Source of the DNA: Rhizobium nepotum 39/7
GTDB lineage: Bacteria > Pseudomonadota > Alphaproteobacteria > Rhizobiales > Rhizobiaceae
Direction of reading: 5' to 3'
Assembly (NCBI RefSeq): GCF_000949865.1
Contig: NZ_JWJH01000011.1
Location: forward strand, 62,001-126,000
DNA: 64,000 nucleotides
The notes below the pieces were generated by a model. The model searched no databases and was not told where the DNA came from. It saw only the letters and a program-made list of their open reading frames with translations. Of the stretch, positions 19,182-28,024 are shown in pieces (within the stretch, counting starts at the first letter, position 1; the number at the start of each line of letters is the position of its first letter). The translations under genes were made by a program, and so were the position numbers.

Positions 19182-19793
19182 CTACACCTCCACCCCATAG
19201 ACCCGCAAATCCTGCCTCAGCTGTTCAGCGCTGGTAAAATGCACCGCCTGCCAGCCGGCCGCCTTCGCGCCTTCCACATTCACCAGCGTATCGTCGATGA
19301 AGAGGCTGGTGGCGGGGTTGAGGCCGAATTCCTTGGCGTGCAGCTCGTAGATCGCCACATCCGGCTTCAACAGCTTCACGTCGCCAGAGACCGTCACGCC
19401 GCGCGGCAGTTTGAGGAACGGAAACATCTCCTGTGCCTCGCGAAAGGTGTCGGAGGCGAAGTTGGTCAGCATCGTCACGTCGTGACCGCTGTCGATCAGT
19501 CCGGTCATGATGGCGACGCTGTCGTCATAGGAATGCGAGACCATTTCGTGCCAGAATTTGCGGAAGGAACGAATATGTTCTTCCCGCTCGGGAAACCGTT
19601 CCACCAGCAGCGCCTCGGCATCTTCCCAGCGACGTCCGCGATCCTGTTCGAGGTTCCAGTCATGGGTGCAGATATTGTCGAAGAACCATTTGCGCTCGTC
19701 GGCATCGGGAATGAGGCGGCTATAGGGAATATGCGGATCGTAATGGATCAGCACCTTGCCGATGTCGAATACGATATGGTCAATCTTGGTCAT
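19182..19793 (-). CDS. HAD-IA family hydrolase
   Basis: A 203-residue HAD phosphatase of the YihX/haloacid-dehalogenase-like class. Motif I is HIVFDIGKVLI, in which the second Asp is replaced by Gly; motif II lies in MLTNFA, motif III at KLLKPD and motif IV at FIDDTLVNVEGA. The missing second Asp of motif I is usual in part of this class but leaves the activity uncertain. The start at 19793 has AGGAAG 6 nt upstream. Confidence 0.82.
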   Translation of the reverse strand: MTKIDHIVFDIGKVLIHYDPHIPYSRLIPDADERKWFFDNICTHDWNLEQDRGRRWEDAEALLVERFPEREEHIRSFRKFWHEMVSHSYDDSVAIMTGLIDSGHDVTMLTNFASDTFREAQEMFPFLKLPRGVTVSGDVKLLKPDVAIYELHAKEFGLNPATSLFIDDTLVNVEGAKAAGWQAVHFTSAEQLRQDLRVYGVEV

Positions 19794-19810
19794 CGAACTT
19801 CCTGCTCTTG

Positions 19811-20893
19811 TCAAAATGCAGATGGAATAGCCTGGGCGATGACTTTTTTCATCACTGTCGGCAAGGCTTGCGCGTCAAGATTTGTAACCGGCTCCCACCA
19901 TCCGTCATCCGGGCCGGTTTGGAGACCATCCGGCACCTGCGCGCGATAGACGGTGAGCCGCAGCTCGAAATGGGTGAAGACATGCACGATGACGCCCGCC
20001 GCCTGCCAGGGGGCGGCAAAGGGCGCATGTGTGGTGTCCGTGCCGCCATCCACGCGGGCGGTCCATGCCGTTGTCGGCACCTCCGTCATGCCGCCGAGAA
20101 GGCCGCTTTCGATGCGCCGCCGGAGCATGATTTCGCCGCTGGCATTCACCGCCACGAAGGCAGCCCCGAGCCGCACTGGTTTTGCCTTTTTCGCGGCCTT
20201 GACCGGAAAACGCTCCGGCTCGTCATGGGCAAGCGCAAGACAGCAACCGTTGAACGGACAGAGCGCGCAGGCCGGCCGCTTCGGCGTGCAGATCGTCGCA
20301 CCGAGATCCATCATCGCCTGGGCAAAATCGCCGGGCCGGTCTGCCGGCGTGAGTTCGGCCACCTTGGCTTTCATGGCGGGTTTCGAGCCGGGCAGGGGGG
20401 CGTCGATGGTAAAGAGGCGGGAGATGACTCGCTCGACATTGCCGTCCATCACCGCCGCCTGCCGGTTGAAGGCGATGGCGGCAACCGCTGCGGACGTATA
20501 ATCGCCGATGCCGGGCAGTTTTTTGAGGCCCTCTTCATTGTCCGGAAAAATGCCGCCATGCTCTTTCGCCACGGCTTCCGCGCATTTTTTCAGGTTGCGG
20601 GCGCGGGCGTAATAACCAAGTCCCGCCCAGGCGGCCATCACATCCTCGACCGGTGCCGCCGCCAGATCGCCAACGGTCGGCCAGGCGGCGAGGAACTTCA
20701 GGAAATAAGGCTTCACCGCCTGCACCGTCGTCTGCTGCAGCATGACTTCGGACAGCCAGACATGATAGGGATCGGCACGTTTTCCTTGTGCCGCCATGGC
20801 CGGAGAAGTGCGCCACGGCAACTCGCGATGGTGGCGGTCGTACCATGCGAGCAGCATGTGCGCCTGAGGCGCCGGGGCGGTTTTTTGAAGCAT
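19811..20893 (-). CDS. mutY: A/G-specific adenine glycosylase MutY
   Basis: Removes adenine mispaired with 8-oxoguanine. The 360-residue protein shows the catalytic glutamate segment LSEVMLQQTTVQ, the helix-hairpin-helix LPGIGDYTSAAV with the catalytic Asp region VMDGNVERV, and the 4Fe-4S ligands CTPKRPACALCPFNGC. A C-terminal NUDIX-like 8-oxoG recognition domain follows. The start at 20893 fits the family; longer upstream reading is unlikely. It is divergent from the DciA-like gene. Confidence 0.95.
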   Translation of the reverse strand: MLQKTAPAPQAHMLLAWYDRHHRELPWRTSPAMAAQGKRADPYHVWLSEVMLQQTTVQAVKPYFLKFLAAWPTVGDLAAAPVEDVMAAWAGLGYYARARNLKKCAEAVAKEHGGIFPDNEEGLKKLPGIGDYTSAAVAAIAFNRQAAVMDGNVERVISRLFTIDAPLPGSKPAMKAKVAELTPADRPGDFAQAMMDLGATICTPKRPACALCPFNGCCLALAHDEPERFPVKAAKKAKPVRLGAAFVAVNASGEIMLRRRIESGLLGGMTEVPTTAWTARVDGGTDTTHAPFAAPWQAAGVIVHVFTHFELRLTVYRAQVPDGLQTGPDDGWWEPVTNLDAQALPTVMKKVIAQAIPSAF

Positions 20894-20990
20894 GGTTTGC
20901 CGTTTCTCTTCGATTCGGCCTATAGTTGGCCATTCATACCGACCTATCAAGAAGCTCCGCGCCTGTGCGGTCCTGAAACCCGAGTGAAAA

Positions 20991-21503
20991 ATGCGATATC
21001 CACGCAAAGGCGTCATCCAGATCGCCGAAATAGCCAATGGCATCATGGATCCCCTCCTGTCGAAACGGGCGGGTATCAACACGGCGCTGCTCGGCTCGTG
21101 GGACGAGATCGCCGGTGAGGATTTTGCCGATTGCACGCGGCCGGAGAAAATCACCTGGCCGCGCCGCGACGAGGGGCCGGATCGCGGCGGTTATCAGCCG
21201 GGCGTGCTGACGATCGCCTGTGAAGGTGCGCGTGCTTTGTTTCTGACCCATGCGCAGGGCGAACTGATTGCCCGCATCAACGGTTTTTTCGGCTTTCCAG
21301 CGGTTCGCCAGATCAGGATCGTGCAGAAGCCGGTATCGCAGCCCGTTACCCGCAAACGAAAGCCGCCGCCGCTGCGCGGTGATGCGGCAAAACGCCTTGA
21401 CGACATGATGGACGGTATCGAGAGCGAGGCGCTGCGCAAGGCGGTGGAAAGGCTCGGCACGGCGGTCATGCAGAAGAAGAAGCCGCAGGGCGGGACGATT
21501 TGA
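20991..21503 (+). CDS. DciA/DUF721 family protein
   Basis: A 170-residue DUF721 protein. DciA members help load the replicative helicase DnaB in bacteria without DnaC. The N-terminal KH-like part is recognisable (WDEIAGEDFADCTRP, GVLTIACEGARALFLTHAQGELIARIN), followed by a basic linker. Function is inferred from the family. Divergent from mutY with about 100 bp between. Confidence 0.8.
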   Translation: MRYPRKGVIQIAEIANGIMDPLLSKRAGINTALLGSWDEIAGEDFADCTRPEKITWPRRDEGPDRGGYQPGVLTIACEGARALFLTHAQGELIARINGFFGFPAVRQIRIVQKPVSQPVTRKRKPPPLRGDAAKRLDDMMDGIESEALRKAVERLGTAVMQKKKPQGGTI

Positions 21504-21632
21504 TGTGAGCGCATTGTCCTTGACTGGTCACAATTCTTTGACAAGAAGAGTTCAAAACGCCGCTTGTGATGAACAGGCTGGCGCTATATCGGAATCAACG
21601 GACAATAGAGTCTATTACCAACAGGTGCTTTC

Positions 21633-22313
21633 ATGCATTTTCCCGAACTGACCATTTCCCGTCGCGGCCTGCTTGGCGGCGTAGCTCTTGCGGCCGTTGC
21701 CGCAGCCCTGCCTTTCGCATTCACGCCGGGCATCGCCCAGGCGCAGGAATTGCCTGAATCCACCGGCGAGGTGGATATGGCTGCGGTGTTGAAGCCCGGC
21801 CCGCTGCCGGAAGCGGCGCTCGGCGATGCGAACGCCCCCGTCAAGATCGTCGAATACATGTCGATGACCTGCCCGCATTGCGCGAACTTCCACAACAAGA
21901 CCTTTGACGAGATCAAGAAGAAATACATCGATACCGGCAAGCTCTATTTCGTTATCCGCGAATTCCCGTTCGATCCGCGTGCCGCTGCCGCCTTCATGCT
22001 GGCGCGTTGCGCTCCGGAAGGGCAGTATTTCCCGTTCGTTTCCATGCTCTTCAAGCAGCAGCAGAGCTGGGCGACAGCGCAGGACGCCCGTGCGGCCCTG
22101 CTGCAATTGTCGAAAATGGCCGGTTTCTCACAGGAGTCTTTCGAGGCCTGCTTGACGAACCAGAAACTTCTGGATGATGTGAACGCAACGATGCAACGCG
22201 GTGCGACGGAATTCGGCGTCAACTCCACGCCGACTTTCATCATCAACGGCAAGAAATACGCGGGAGACATGTCGGTTGAAACCATGTCAGCTGTCATCGA
22301 CAAGCTGCTCTGA
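21633..22313 (+). CDS. DsbA-family thiol-disulfide oxidoreductase
   Basis: A 226-residue periplasmic thioredoxin-fold protein. The N-terminus SRRGLLGGVALAAVAAALP is a twin-arginine-like signal. The active site is CPHC in MTCPHCANFHNK, and the cis-Pro loop is NSTPTFIING. The domain layout is that of DsbA-like DSBA_2/BdbD proteins found next to smc in rhizobia. Confidence 0.9.
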   Translation: MHFPELTISRRGLLGGVALAAVAAALPFAFTPGIAQAQELPESTGEVDMAAVLKPGPLPEAALGDANAPVKIVEYMSMTCPHCANFHNKTFDEIKKKYIDTGKLYFVIREFPFDPRAAAAFMLARCAPEGQYFPFVSMLFKQQQSWATAQDARAALLQLSKMAGFSQESFEACLTNQKLLDDVNATMQRGATEFGVNSTPTFIINGKKYAGDMSVETMSAVIDKLL

Positions 22314-22331
22314 TCGCCGGACCCATAAAGG

Positions 22332-22366
22332 AACGGGCGGCGGATACCTCCGTACGCCCGTTTTTT
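22332..22366 (+). terminator. Rho-independent terminator
   Basis: AACGGGCG and CGCCCGTT form an 8-bp stem followed by a run of six T. It ends the DsbA-like transcript, 32 bp before the smc start. Confidence 0.75.
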
Positions 22367-22397
22367 ATTGCCGTCTTTCCGGCTGGAGCATGGCGGC

Positions 22398-25300
22398 ATG
22401 AAGTTCAACAAGCTCCGCGTCGTCGGTTTCAAATCCTTCGTCGAACCCTCCGAATTCATCATCGAGCCGGGCCTGACCGGTGTCGTCGGCCCCAATGGCT
22501 GCGGCAAGTCCAATCTGGTGGAAGCGCTTCGCTGGGTGATGGGCGAAAACTCCTACAAGAACATGCGCGCATCCGGCATGGATGACGTCATCTTCTCCGG
22601 CTCCGGCAATCGTCCTGCCAGAAACACCGCCGAAGTCGGCCTTTATCTCGACAATTCCGACCGCACCGCGCCAGCCGCCTTCAACGATGCCGACGAGATT
22701 CAGGTGACGCGCCGCATCGAGCGCGAAAACGGCTCCGTTTACCGCATCAATGGCAAGGAAGCGCGCGCCAAGGATGTGCAGCTTCTGTTTGCCGACGCCT
22801 CCACCGGCGCGCGCTCGCCCTCCATGGTCGGGCAGGGGCGTATCGGCGAACTCATCAATGCCAAGCCGCAGGCCCGCCGCCAGCTTCTGGAAGAGGCGGC
22901 CGGCATTTCCGGCCTGCATTCCCGCCGCCACGAGGCGGAGTTGCGTCTGCGGGCAGCCGAGACCAATCTGGAGCGGCTGGAGGATGTGACCGTCCAGCTT
23001 GAAGGACAGATCGAAAGCCTGAAACGACAGGCGCGGCAGGCGAGCCGTTTCAAGATGCTGTCGGCGGATATCCGCGCCCGTGAGGCGACCCTTCTGCACA
23101 TCCGCTGGGTGGAGGCAAAGGAAGCGGAAGGCGAGGGAGAAAGCGCGCTCAATCAGGCCACGAACATCGTCGCCGAAAAGGCGCAGGCGCAGATGGAAGC
23201 GGCAAAACAGCAGGGCATTGCCAGCCTGAAACTGCCGGAACTGCGCGAGGACGAGGCGCGTGTCGCCGCTGCCCTGCAACGCCTGCAAATCGCCCGCACC
23301 CAGCTGGATGACGAGGCGAACCGCCTGCTGCGCCGCCGCGATGAACTGGCGCGCCGTCTCTCGCAGCTTGGCGAGGACATCGTCCGCGAGGAACGGCTTG
23401 TCTCTGATAATGCCCAGATCCTTGCCCGGCTCGATGAGGAAGAGGCCGACCTTCTCGAAATCCTCGCCGATTCCGGCCGCCATGCCGAAGAAATGCGCGA
23501 AGTCTTCGAGGCCGCCGCCGCAAAGCTTACCGAAAGCGAAGCCATTTTCACCGCCATCACCGCCGAGCGCGCCGAGGCCGCCGCCGGGCGTCAGCAGCTG
23601 GAACGGGCGATCCGCGAGCTTTCCGACCGCAAACTCCGGCTGGAACGTCAATCACAGGAAGCGTCCTCCGAAATCGATGCCGTCGATGAAAAACTCTCCG
23701 GCCTTCCCGATCCGTCGGAGCGCCGGGAGGTTGTCGAGGCAGCCGAGATCGCGGTCGAGGACGCGCTGATCGTGGCGGAAGAAGCCGAAGCTGCCGTTGC
23801 CGCGGCGCGCTCCGCCGAAGCGCTGGCGCGCGGGCCGCTGGAGAGCGCAAGAAACCGGTTGAACGCGCTGGATACGGAAGCGCGCACCATCACCAAAATC
23901 CTCGCTTCCAGTGCCGTCGCCAATGGCAGTTTCACGCCTGTTGCGGAAGAAATGACGGTCGAGCGTGGTTTCGAGGCGGCACTTGGTGCAGCCCTTGGCG
24001 ACGATCTCGAAAGTGCCCTCGATTCCGCCGCTCCCGCTTATTGGGCCGGCAATGGCGATGGTGCGGGCGACCCCGCCTTGCCGCAGGGCGTAAAGCCGCT
24101 GCTGGATTACGCGCAGGCGCCGGATGCTCTCCAACGAGCACTGGCCCAGATTGGCGTTGCAGCCGATACTGCGCAAGCTCTGCGCCTGATGCCATCGCTG
24201 AAAACCGGCCAGCGGCTGGTGACGCGGGAGGGTGCGTTGTTCCGCTGGGATGGCCACATCGCCAGCGCCGATGCGCCGGGAGCCGCAGCCCTTCGTCTTG
24301 CGCAAAAGAACCGCCTTGCCGAAATCGAGACGGAGCTGGAAGAGGCCCGTTTTGTCCTTGAGGAGGCCGAGGAACAGCTCTCCGTCAGAACCGATGATAT
24401 CAGAAGTGCCGAATTGCGGCTTTCGGAGGTGCGTGACAGAAGCCGGCTGGTGACACGTCATCTTGCCGAAGCGCGCGAGGCTCTGACATCAGCCGAACGC
24501 GCCTCGGGCGATCTCCTGCGCCGCCGCGATATCGTCTCCGAAGCGCTGAACCAGATCGGCGCGCAGATCGACGAGATCGTCGGTCAGGAGGAAAACGCCC
24601 GCATCGAAATGGAAAATGCACCTGATCTTTCCGCGCTCGATCTCCGCCTGCGTGAAAGCCAGCTCGAAGTCGCCACCGATCGTGGCCTCTTGGCGGAAGC
24701 ACGCGCCCGCCACGAGGGGGTGAGCCGCGAAGCGGAAAGCCGCCAGCGCAGGCTGCAAGCGATTGCGCAGGAGCGCTCCACTTGGGCATCGCGGGCGGCC
24801 AGTGCCGCCGATCATATCGCTACCCTGCGCGAACGCGAGGAAGAGGCGCGTGAGGAAATCGCCGAGCTGGACATAGCGCCGGAGGAATTCGACGAGAAAC
24901 GCCGTAACCTGCTCACCGAGCTTCAGAAAACCGAAGAAGCCCGCCGTCAGTCCGCCGACCGGCTGGCAGAGGCGGAAAACCTGCAACGCACCGCCGACCG
25001 GGTGGCCGTGACGGCGCTTTCGGAGTTGGCCGAAGCCCGCGAAAAGCGCGGACGCGCCGAGGAACGTCTGGTTTCCGCCCGCGAAAAGCGGCAGGAAACC
25101 GAACATCGCATCCGCGAAACGCTGAATACCGAGCCGCATATGGCGCTGCGCCTGACCGGCCTTGGCCCCGACCAGCCGAAACCCGATATTCGCGATGTCG
25201 AGCGCGATCTCGACCGGTTGAAGATCGAGCGCGAGAGGCTTGGCGCCGTTAATCTGCGCGCGGAAGAAGAACAGGCGGAGCTTTCCGCCAAGCTCGCGGC

Positions 25301-25865
25301 CCTCATCAAGGAGCGCGACGATATCATCGACGCCGTGCGCAAGCTGCGCGCCGGCATCCAGAGCCTCAACCGCGAGGGACGCGAACGGCTCATCGCCGCC
25401 TTCGATGTGGTCAATTCGCAGTTCCAGCGGCTTTTCACCCATCTGTTCGGCGGCGGTACGGCGGAATTGCAGCTGATCGAATCCGACGATCCGCTGGAAG
25501 CCGGGTTGGAAATTCTCGCCCGTCCGCCGGGCAAGAAGCCGCAGACCATGACGCTGCTTTCGGGCGGCGAGCAGGCGCTGACCGCCATGGCGCTGATCTT
25601 TGCCGTCTTCCTCACCAACCCTGCGCCAATCTGCGTGCTGGACGAGGTGGACGCGCCGCTGGACGACCATAATGTCGAGCGTTATTGCAACCTGATGGAT
25701 GAGATGGTGACCTCCACCGAAACGCGTTTCGTCATCATCACCCACAATCCCATCACCATGGCGCGCATGAACCGCCTCTTCGGCGTCACCATGGCCGAAC
25801 AGGGCGTGTCGCAACTGGTATCGGTGGATTTGCAGACCGCCGAGCAATTGCGCGAAGCCGTCTGA
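22398..25865 (+). CDS. smc: Chromosome segregation ATPase SMC
   Basis: A 1155-residue SMC protein that compacts and segregates the chromosome as part of an SMC-ScpAB condensin. The N-terminal Walker A is VVGPNGCGKSN, followed by a long coiled coil, a hinge around residues 520-640, a second coiled coil, the signature LSGGEQALTAMAL and Walker B ICVLDEVDAPLDD. The start at 22398 is MKFNKLRVVGFKSF, the family start; an earlier in-frame codon at 22368 falls within the terminator region. Confidence 0.97.
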   Translation: MKFNKLRVVGFKSFVEPSEFIIEPGLTGVVGPNGCGKSNLVEALRWVMGENSYKNMRASGMDDVIFSGSGNRPARNTAEVGLYLDNSDRTAPAAFNDADEIQVTRRIERENGSVYRINGKEARAKDVQLLFADASTGARSPSMVGQGRIGELINAKPQARRQLLEEAAGISGLHSRRHEAELRLRAAETNLERLEDVTVQLEGQIESLKRQARQASRFKMLSADIRAREATLLHIRWVEAKEAEGEGESALNQATNIVAEKAQAQMEAAKQQGIASLKLPELREDEARVAAALQRLQIARTQLDDEANRLLRRRDELARRLSQLGEDIVREERLVSDNAQILARLDEEEADLLEILADSGRHAEEMREVFEAAAAKLTESEAIFTAITAERAEAAAGRQQLERAIRELSDRKLRLERQSQEASSEIDAVDEKLSGLPDPSERREVVEAAEIAVEDALIVAEEAEAAVAAARSAEALARGPLESARNRLNALDTEARTITKILASSAVANGSFTPVAEEMTVERGFEAALGAALGDDLESALDSAAPAYWAGNGDGAGDPALPQGVKPLLDYAQAPDALQRALAQIGVAADTAQALRLMPSLKTGQRLVTREGALFRWDGHIASADAPGAAALRLAQKNRLAEIETELEEARFVLEEAEEQLSVRTDDIRSAELRLSEVRDRSRLVTRHLAEAREALTSAERASGDLLRRRDIVSEALNQIGAQIDEIVGQEENARIEMENAPDLSALDLRLRESQLEVATDRGLLAEARARHEGVSREAESRQRRLQAIAQERSTWASRAASAADHIATLREREEEAREEIAELDIAPEEFDEKRRNLLTELQKTEEARRQSADRLAEAENLQRTADRVAVTALSELAEAREKRGRAEERLVSAREKRQETEHRIRETLNTEPHMALRLTGLGPDQPKPDIRDVERDLDRLKIERERLGAVNLRAEEEQAELSAKLAALIKERDDIIDAVRKLRAGIQSLNREGRERLIAAFDVVNSQFQRLFTHLFGGGTAELQLIESDDPLEAGLEILARPPGKKPQTMTLLSGGEQALTAMALIFAVFLTNPAPICVLDEVDAPLDDHNVERYCNLMDEMVTSTETRFVIITHNPITMARMNRLFGVTMAEQGVSQLVSVDLQTAEQLREAV

Positions 25866-26012
25866 GTTTCGCGTTCCCGACCGCCGCGAATTTATCTCCC
25901 CGCATCACCCATTCGGGTGGACGATCATGCGCAGGATTTTGCTATGTTTTTTCTGGAATGGATAAGGGTTCTCTCCAGACCCCACCATCCGGTTTCCTGT
26001 ACCGGATGGAAT

Positions 26013-26052
26013 GCCTTGCGAGGCTGCTGCCGCGGCCTCGCAAGGCTTTTTT
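26013..26052 (+). terminator. Strong terminator after smc
   Basis: GCCTTGCGAGGC and GCCTCGCAAGGC are a perfect 12-bp inverted repeat with a 10-nt loop, followed by six T. It lies 150 bp after the smc stop. Confidence 0.85.
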
Positions 26053-26071
26053 ATTGGTCTTGTGCCTCGCG

Positions 26072-26191
26072 TCCCTCATTCCTGTGCTTGTCACAGGAAT
26101 CCAGCCGACACGCGTCTGCGTGGCGAGAAAGTCCTTTCAACCCAAAGACTTGGGTTGGCTAGATTCCTGTGACAAGCACAGGAATGAGGGA
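26072..26191. repeat. Large nested palindrome beside the prophage end
   Basis: 35-bp arms at 26072-26106 and 26157-26191 are near-perfect inverted copies. Each arm contains the smaller palindrome ATTCCTGTGcttgtCACAGGAAT. An inner hairpin (CAACCCAAagacTTGGGTTG) lies at 26139-26158. Its design matches the repeat at 5595-5670, so both probably belong to one class of rhizobial intergenic repeats. The prophage target duplication starts 16 bp to its right. Confidence 0.8.
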
Positions 26192-26206
26192 GTGCGGATG
26201 TGGCGC

Positions 26207-26211
26207 TTTGC
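26207..26211. repeat. Prophage target-site duplication, left copy
   Basis: TTTGC directly before the prophage terminal TG. An identical TTTGC follows the other end at 63374-63378. A 5-bp duplication is the signature of Mu-type transposition. Confidence 0.88.
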
Positions 26212-26260
26212 TGTGGCGCGGCGCGTCCTTCTGGACAGATGGGCGTTAGCTTCCGGACAC
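26212..26260 (+). promoter_or_regulatory. Phage right end with two transposase-binding sites
   Basis: CCTTCTGGACAG starts at 26227 and CTTCCGGACAC at 26250, in direct orientation 23 bp apart, like the adjacent R1 and R2 sites of Mu. They share the core found at the other end of the prophage, so they are likely bound by the transposase encoded at 57157-59283. Confidence 0.7.
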
Positions 26261-26300
26261 GAAAACATTGATCTCCACTCTTCAGCGCCTCGCACAAGTA

Positions 26301-26891
26301 CTATCCAAGCCTGCCGATTTTCAGTTTGGTATCAGTTCCGGAAAGCGCCCAAGCGATCACCTGCAAACCGGCAATAAAGCGCTCTCGTGGGTCTTTAAGC
26401 GATTGGTCCCGGTCATGGAGATAAACCCAAACTGGCCACTCCAATAAGCTTTCGGGAGTGAGGTTAGGTTTTTCCTCTGTGGTGGGGCAACACTTTATGT
26501 CTGCCGTGAACCGTTCAGGCAGGTGGAGCGATAACGATAAGCTTGCGATCTTTTGTGTCGAGAAAGTCGCGTTTAGCTGGTGTGCAAATTCGTTGCGGAT
26601 TTTGCGGATTATGTGAAGGTCGTGTCTAACTTCTTTTCCGTAAAGGCCAAGAAGATAGCCCATGTTAATGCAAGCTGAAAAAGTGGCTAGCGGCCCGCTA
26701 CCCTGAGACACCTCGGTAAGCACTTTCGAATCTTGACGAAGGCAATTTCGAAGCGTTCGCCGCAAAATTTCGTCAACGAGCGCACCACCTACCACCGCCG
26801 CTACCCGGTCAGAGCCGCTATTGATTTCTGTGATAACGTCTATAACGTCCGGGATCCCCACCGATGACACGATCATAATTGCCCTTGCCAT
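26301..26891 (-). CDS. MltR-like protein (cargo gene)
   Basis: A 196-residue protein similar to the mannitol operon repressor (MltR) family: GPLATFSACINMGYLLGLYG, HDLHIIRKIRNEFAHQL and an N-terminal helical part. MltR-like proteins are frequent lone genes on mobile elements, and the regulatory target is unknown. AAGGAG lies 5 nt before the start. The gene sits between the true right end and an internal end-like sequence, so it is probably a late addition to the phage. Confidence 0.7.
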   Translation of the reverse strand: MARAIMIVSSVGIPDVIDVITEINSGSDRVAAVVGGALVDEILRRTLRNCLRQDSKVLTEVSQGSGPLATFSACINMGYLLGLYGKEVRHDLHIIRKIRNEFAHQLNATFSTQKIASLSLSLHLPERFTADIKCCPTTEEKPNLTPESLLEWPVWVYLHDRDQSLKDPRERFIAGLQVIAWALSGTDTKLKIGRLG

Positions 26892-27108
26892 TTCATCTCC
26901 TTCGTTGACCTCAAATCTTGTTTCGTTTTTTGTGGTAAACTCGGTGGCTTAGCAGACACATGATTAATCAATCGGGGGCGAAGGCTGGAGGCGTAAGGCG
27001 CGCCGCACTGCCAGATGACGATAGCCTTACGTTCTTTCACATCAACAGACTTCAACTGACGGCGGACTTCGTTTTCATCAGCTGAATCGCTGTACCCTGT
27101 AGCGCGAT

Positions 27109-27140
27109 TGTGGCGCGCTGCGGCCTTCTGGATACGAAAA
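27109..27140 (+). repeat. Internal copy of the phage right end
   Basis: TGTGGCGCG followed by CCTTCTGGATACG starting exactly 15 nt after the TGT, the same spacing as the true end at 26212, whose first nine bases are identical. It lies 897 bp inside the prophage, in the 284-bp gene-free interval 26892-27175, which otherwise shows nothing. Confidence 0.65.
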
Positions 27141-27175
27141 CTTAGAGGAGTGCGCGAATATGGCTCTTTTGATAA

Positions 27176-27955
27176 CTAGGTCAGAGAGGCCGGAATTTCC
27201 TCATATTCAGTATTTGTAATAAGCCGAATACGGTCCGGTGCATATTTATTAGCACCGTCCAAGACTCTGGCTTCCAAAGCATCGAGGCAGGCGGAAGGCG
27301 ATGTCCAATCGATATCGGCCAAAATAGCGGGGCCATATTCCCACCATTTCAGTTGCATCAATCGGGCAACCACCAATGTGTCGAAACGCATTCGGATAAT
27401 TTTTGCGGGCGTACCGGCGACGATGGAATATGGCGGAACATCTTGCGAAACAACAGAGCGCGCAGCGATCACAGCTCCATCGCCGATTGTGACGCCACGG
27501 GAGATAAACACTCCATCCCCGATCCACACGTCACTACCAATGTTGATACGGCCAGCTCGCTTTTGGATGTCTGTTTTCAACTTGTTATTCGCAGCCGTCA
27601 CCTGATCTTTGGTTATTCCAAACTCCGTCGAAAGCTCAGGCCATTGCTGGTCCCAATTTCCGGTCAGCAGTGAATGACTGGAGAGCATAGACGTACTGTG
27701 TTCGCTCGGCCCGGCGATCAGGCGAGGGCCAATCGAGCAAAACCGACCAATACTACCAATGTGTAATACCTGCGAGGCTGGACAGCCCAAATAGGTAAAG
27801 GCACCGATTTCCCTCGCATCAATTTGGCCTCCTCTAAACTGAATAAAGGTTTCCAAAATGATCGGATCACGTCGCCAGCCCAACCCAAACTTCGTACTCG
27901 CGACGCCTCCCATAAAGCTAATTTTGCGCGCTTGTAAGGTTGCCGCGATATCCAT
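27176..27955 (-). CDS. CatB-type hexapeptide acetyltransferase
   Basis: A 259-residue left-handed beta-helix acyltransferase. Hexapeptide repeats are clear in RINIGSDVWIGDGVFI and VTIGDGAVIAARSVVSQDV, followed by the xenobiotic-acetyltransferase ending YSIVAGTPAKIIRMRF. It lies just downstream of the tail spike gene, where transposable phages often carry receptor-modifying or fibre-associated genes, so acetylation of host surface sugar is a plausible role. Drug acetylation cannot be excluded. AAGGAG precedes the start by 6 nt. Confidence 0.78.
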   Translation of the reverse strand: MDIAATLQARKISFMGGVASTKFGLGWRRDPIILETFIQFRGGQIDAREIGAFTYLGCPASQVLHIGSIGRFCSIGPRLIAGPSEHSTSMLSSHSLLTGNWDQQWPELSTEFGITKDQVTAANNKLKTDIQKRAGRINIGSDVWIGDGVFISRGVTIGDGAVIAARSVVSQDVPPYSIVAGTPAKIIRMRFDTLVVARLMQLKWWEYGPAILADIDWTSPSACLDALEARVLDGANKYAPDRIRLITNTEYEEIPASLT

Positions 27956-27989
27956 CTTTACTCCTTCAGGCTTTGGGCATTGGGCCGCT

Positions 27990-28019
27990 GTGGACGGCCA
28001 ATGACCTAATGCCGTCCAC
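27990..28019 (-). terminator. Hairpin after tail spike gene
   Basis: GTGGACGGC and GCCGTCCAC form a perfect 9-bp stem between the tail spike and acetyltransferase genes. There is no T run, so it may be a processing or attenuation hairpin rather than a full terminator. Confidence 0.4.
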
Positions 28020-28024
28020 TAACT

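Noticed and set aside
24489..25847. Minus-strand frame of 452 codons
   Set aside because: Antisense to smc, produced by codon bias.
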